Assembly: GCF_039778605.1 (NCBI RefSeq)
Contig: NZ_CP156060.1
Coordinates: 1,550,001-1,614,000 of the forward strand
DNA: 64,000 bases
Source of the DNA: Flavobacterium sp. WV_118_3
Lineage (GTDB): Bacteria; Bacteroidota; Bacteroidia; Flavobacteriales; Flavobacteriaceae
Direction: 5' to 3'
Part shown: positions 61,320 through 64,000 of the stretch, in pieces
Layout of the letters: each line of letters opens with the position of its first letter
Position numbering within the stretch: position 1 is the stretch's first letter
Position numbers and translations under genes: made by a program
The notes under the pieces: generated by a model
Told to the model about the DNA's origin: nothing
The model's input: only the letters and a program-made list of their open reading frames with translations
Databases searched by the model: none

Positions 61320-61439
61320 GTCTGATAAAAAATTTGTATTCTGTGTTTTCCTGAGTCTCTTAATGCGATCGAAAACAACAGAAGTGTTTTACATAAATTG
61401 TTGATACCTAAAGGAAACTCGTCTTCGCCAAAAGGTGTG

Positions 61440-61470
61440 CAAAGGTAAAACTATTTTTTTGATTTACAAA
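61440..61470 (-). promoter_or_regulatory. promoter of rpsA
   Basis: On the minus strand TTTG (61469-61466), an 18-base spacer, then TACCTTTG (61447-61440), matching the Bacteroidota TTTG / TAnnTTTG consensus. Leader of about 115 bases may allow autogenous control. Confidence 0.7.
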
Positions 61471-61540
61471 ACTTTATTCCGTTCCAAAACAACAGCTTAC
61501 CGTCGTATTTAAAATCTTTTTCCCGGAAACGGATACAAAA

Positions 61541-61563
61541 AAACCGGCTTTTAACCGGTTCTT
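61541..61563 (-). terminator. terminator of the nucleoside transporter gene
   Basis: AAACCGG / CCGGTT stem with CTTTTAA loop, overlapping the gene end at 61566 by proximity. Confidence 0.65.
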
Positions 61564-61565
61564 TG

Positions 61566-62942
61566 TTAATGTCCTATATTTTGTACGTCTTTCGGATCGT
61601 GTTTGTGTTTAAACATCAGTGCGAAAGCAATAGCGATAATCAGTGCGTAAGCTGCAAATGTCAGCCAGATATGATGCCAGTCTTTCATAAAAATCGGATT
61701 ACTGAAAAGTCCATCTGCCGAAATTTCTACGCCATGTCCTTTTACAAATTCATTCATTAATCCGTTGGTTGGTTCCGTTTGTAAATACGCAGCTAAGTCT
61801 GTAGTGTTTGAAAACGATTTGGTAAAATATTTATCAATTGCCCATCCGGAAGTAAAACTACCCAATACCGCTCCGAAACCATTGGTCATCATCATAAACA
61901 ATCCCTGAGCCGACGAACGGTTTTTAGCACTGGTGTTGGTTTCTACAAATAGCGATCCCGAAATATTAAAGAAATCGAAGGCCATACCGTAAACGATACA
62001 CGACATCACAATCATCCACAAACCGGTTACCGGATCACCAAAGGCAAATAATCCAAAACGCAATACCCAGGCCAACATACTGATCAACATTACCTGTTTG
62101 ATTCCGAATCGTTTTAAAAAAAACGGAATTGCCAAAATAAACAAGGTTTCCGAGATCTGTGAAATCGACATGATAATGGTAGAATATTCTACTACAAACG
62201 AATTGGCGTATTTTGGAAAATGTTTGAATTCATCTAAAAACACATCACCATAGGCATTCGTTAACTGTAAAGCGCCGCCTAAAAACATGGAAAAGATAAA
62301 GAACAATGCCATTTTATAGTTGGCGAACAATTTAAAGGCTTCCAATCCTAAGGTTTCCGATAAAGAAGCATTCTCACTAATTAATCGCTGTGGCTTACAC
62401 TTTGGTAATGTAAAAGCGTATAATCCCAGAATTAATGCTGCAATACCGGCAATATAAAACTGGTATTCGGTTGCTTTATTTCCGGTAAGATTGGTAATCC
62501 ACATCGCTACAATAAATCCAATCGTTCCGAAAACACGGATGGGCGGGAAATCTTTTACCACATCATTACTGTTTTGCTTTAAAGCCGTATAGGAAATGGA
62601 ATTGGATAACGAAATGGTTGGCATGTAAAAACACATCGCCAAAAGCATCACATAAATAAAAGTCGTTGGTGTAGCTACCTGTGGTAACGAAAACAATACC
62701 CCTGCGTATAATATATGCAATATCCCGTATAATCTTTCCGCATTCACCCATCTGTCGGCAATGATCCCCGTTAGTGTTGGCATAAATAAAGAAGCAATTC
62801 CCATGGTTCCGAAAACCAAACCAAATTGGGTTCCTTCCCAGTTTTTAGTTCCAAACCAATAATTTGCTATGGTGATAAGCCACGCCCCCCAAACAAAGAA
62901 TTGGAAGAAGTTCATCAGGATAAGACGATTTTTTATAGTCAT
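61566..62942 (-). CDS. nucleoside:H+ symporter family MFS transporter (NupG-like)
   Basis: 458 residues with about 12 hydrophobic segments. Starts NRLILMNFFQFFVWGAWLIT, and IIADRWVNAERLYGILHILYAG, YMPTISLSNSISYTAL, FPPIRVFGTIGFIVAMW are typical NupG/XapB segments. Imports nucleosides by proton symport across the inner membrane. Stand-alone gene. Confidence 0.9.
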   Translation of the reverse strand: MTIKNRLILMNFFQFFVWGAWLITIANYWFGTKNWEGTQFGLVFGTMGIASLFMPTLTGIIADRWVNAERLYGILHILYAGVLFSLPQVATPTTFIYVMLLAMCFYMPTISLSNSISYTALKQNSNDVVKDFPPIRVFGTIGFIVAMWITNLTGNKATEYQFYIAGIAALILGLYAFTLPKCKPQRLISENASLSETLGLEAFKLFANYKMALFFIFSMFLGGALQLTNAYGDVFLDEFKHFPKYANSFVVEYSTIIMSISQISETLFILAIPFFLKRFGIKQVMLISMLAWVLRFGLFAFGDPVTGLWMIVMSCIVYGMAFDFFNISGSLFVETNTSAKNRSSAQGLFMMMTNGFGAVLGSFTSGWAIDKYFTKSFSNTTDLAAYLQTEPTNGLMNEFVKGHGVEISADGLFSNPIFMKDWHHIWLTFAAYALIIAIAFALMFKHKHDPKDVQNIGH

Positions 62943-63081
62943 TATGTGGTGTAATTTTGTGTATTAGATTCGTTTTAATTTTTAAAAAAGCTGGTAAATC
63001 TATTAATAAAAACAGGAAATCCAAAATAAAATGCGCTATAAAACGAACCGCATCCTATTCTGGATTTTATTTTTAAATGAA

Positions 63082-63768
63082 TCAGGATCCTTTTTCCATC
63101 GCTAGTTTTAACACTAACGCAAATTGTTCCTCCCGACTTAAATTGGAATTGTCTACTTCATACGCATCATTGGCTTTTACCAACGGAGAATCCTCCCTAC
63201 TCGTATCGATTTTGTCACGTCCCACTACATTTTGCAACACATCCTCATAGGTAACCTGTTGCCCTTTAGCTGTTAACTCATCAAAACGGCGTTGTGCGCG
63301 GGTTTCCGGACTGGCAGTCATAAAGATTTTTAATTCAGCATCCGGAAATACGACCGTGCCGATATCCCGTCCATCCATTACAATACCTTTATCGGCGCCC
63401 ATTTTCTGTTGTTGTTCGACCAGTTTTGCCCGTACTTCCGATACTTCAGCAATCCGGCTTACCTGTTGTGAAACTTCGAGTGTACGGATTTCGGTTTCCA
63501 CATTCTGATCGTTCAGATACATTTCGGCAAATCCCAATTGCGGATTAAACTGAAACTGCAGACTAATTTGCGGTAAAGCAGCAATGAGTTGTTCTTTATC
63601 GAAATGGCTATCGGAAATCAATCCCTGTTGCATGGCAAATAAGGTTACCGCACGGTACATGGCTCCCGTATCCACATAAACATATCCCAGTTCTTTTGCC
63701 AGTTGTTTGGCCAGCGTACTTTTCCCCGTGGATGAGAACCCATCTATTGCTATGGTAATTTTTTTCAA
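63082..63768 (-). CDS. cmk: cytidylate kinase
   Basis: 228 residues. P-loop IDGFSSTGKSTLAK (Ser-rich version used by Bacteroidota), YVDTGAMYRAVTLFA, MDGRDIGTVVFPDAELKIFM and TSREDSPLVKANDAYEVDNS all match CMP/dCMP kinase. Phosphorylates CMP and dCMP with ATP. In an operon with porQ: only 12 bases lie between the porQ stop and this start. Confidence 0.95.
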   Translation of the reverse strand: MKKITIAIDGFSSTGKSTLAKQLAKELGYVYVDTGAMYRAVTLFAMQQGLISDSHFDKEQLIAALPQISLQFQFNPQLGFAEMYLNDQNVETEIRTLEVSQQVSRIAEVSEVRAKLVEQQQKMGADKGIVMDGRDIGTVVFPDAELKIFMTASPETRAQRRFDELTAKGQQVTYEDVLQNVVGRDKIDTSREDSPLVKANDAYEVDNSNLSREEQFALVLKLAMEKGS

Positions 63769-63780
63769 AACGTTTGTATT

Positions 63781-64000
63781 TTATTGTAAGTTAATGGTAA
63801 GTCCAAAAAGACTGGTATTCCCTGCCGAAGTATAACGCGAATAGGAATAGTCAAATTTTACGGTGTTGAAACGCAATCCGAAACCGGCAGAAATTCCGGC
63901 AAAGGTACGTTGATCGGTTATCGAAAGTTCTTCTCCTCTTCTGAAATTATAGCCCAAACGGAAGTTAAGACTTTTTCCCGGAAATAATTCGGCTCCCAGA
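63781..64000 (-). CDS. porQ: type IX secretion system protein PorQ, C-terminal part
   Basis: The frame enters from the right edge and ends at TAA 63783-63781, giving about 73 C-terminal residues. They read as outer-membrane barrel strands (LNFRLGYNFRRGEELSI, FAGISAGFGLRFN, KFDYSYSRYTSAG, TSLFGLTINLQ). With cmk directly downstream this matches the porQ-cmk pair of Bacteroidota, where PorQ helps cargo processing at the outer membrane. Confidence 0.82.
   Translation of the reverse strand, partial: LGAELFPGKSLNFRLGYNFRRGEELSITDQRTFAGISAGFGLRFNTVKFDYSYSRYTSAGNTSLFGLTINLQ

Overview
The window looks like chromosome of a Flavobacteriaceae bacterium (Flavobacterium or a close relative). Evidence: a type IX secretion gene porQ next to cmk, delta-60 repeat and other secreted or lipoprotein products typical of Bacteroidota, Bacteroidota-type promoters (TAnnTTTG -7 boxes upstream of ettA, rpsA, pheT and others), almost no Shine-Dalgarno sequences, and conserved housekeeping genes (ettA, holA, recG, pheT, rpsA, uvrD/pcrA-type helicase) with Bacteroidota-like lengths.

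Layout. 1-2.5 kb: left-truncated delta-60 repeat secreted protein, then ettA (minus strand). 2.7-6.9 kb: an AT-rich three-gene defence operon: a RipA-like four-helix membrane protein, a SIR2-family NADase and a HerA-type ATPase; the last two form the known SIR2-HerA anti-phage pair. 7-17.3 kb: ordinary accessory metabolism and regulators (esterase, SDR, MarR plus GNAT pair, HxlR/cupin, yggS-type PLP protein, tRNA-Cys, MocR/GNAT, YukJ, ChaN/EreA-like, VOC). 17.4-33.6 kb: the most unusual part, a direct-repeat array of 29 small genes. 33.7-64 kb: mostly core genes (holA, glycosyltransferase, OmpA-like lipoprotein, TsaC/Sua5-type, UvrD-type helicase, M1 peptidase, Dph6-like, recG, bestrophin, aldehyde dehydrogenase with AraC and DUF779, pheT, fasciclin, rpsA, nucleoside transporter, cmk, porQ).

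The array. Eleven genes (called here tox1 to tox11) share a lipoprotein signal peptide, a Cys followed by acidic residues, and a conserved about 60-residue segment ending in GETYLG, then differ in the C-terminal domain. Most C-terminal domains carry a His ... S-x-G-C motif like L,D-transpeptidases. Each is followed by one or more small exported proteins of about 137 residues belonging to two related families (B, with NTKWSYDFG; C, with NTKWEYK) or by unique genes (D, E). Pairing is strict: type I toxins (GCQTGGSG) are followed by B, type II toxins (GCQTSGCG) by C, and the two odd toxins by D and E. Extra B and C copies look like orphan immunity genes. Near-identical duplications, an in-frame deleted toxin present twice, a 3' toxin remnant and palindromic repeats exactly at cassette joints show active shuffling. 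I interpret this as a lipoprotein-anchored polymorphic toxin/immunity array probably acting on the cell wall of neighbours; function is inferred, not shown.

No gene-free stretch longer than 300 bases is present. No CRISPR array, transposase, phage integrase or rRNA was seen.
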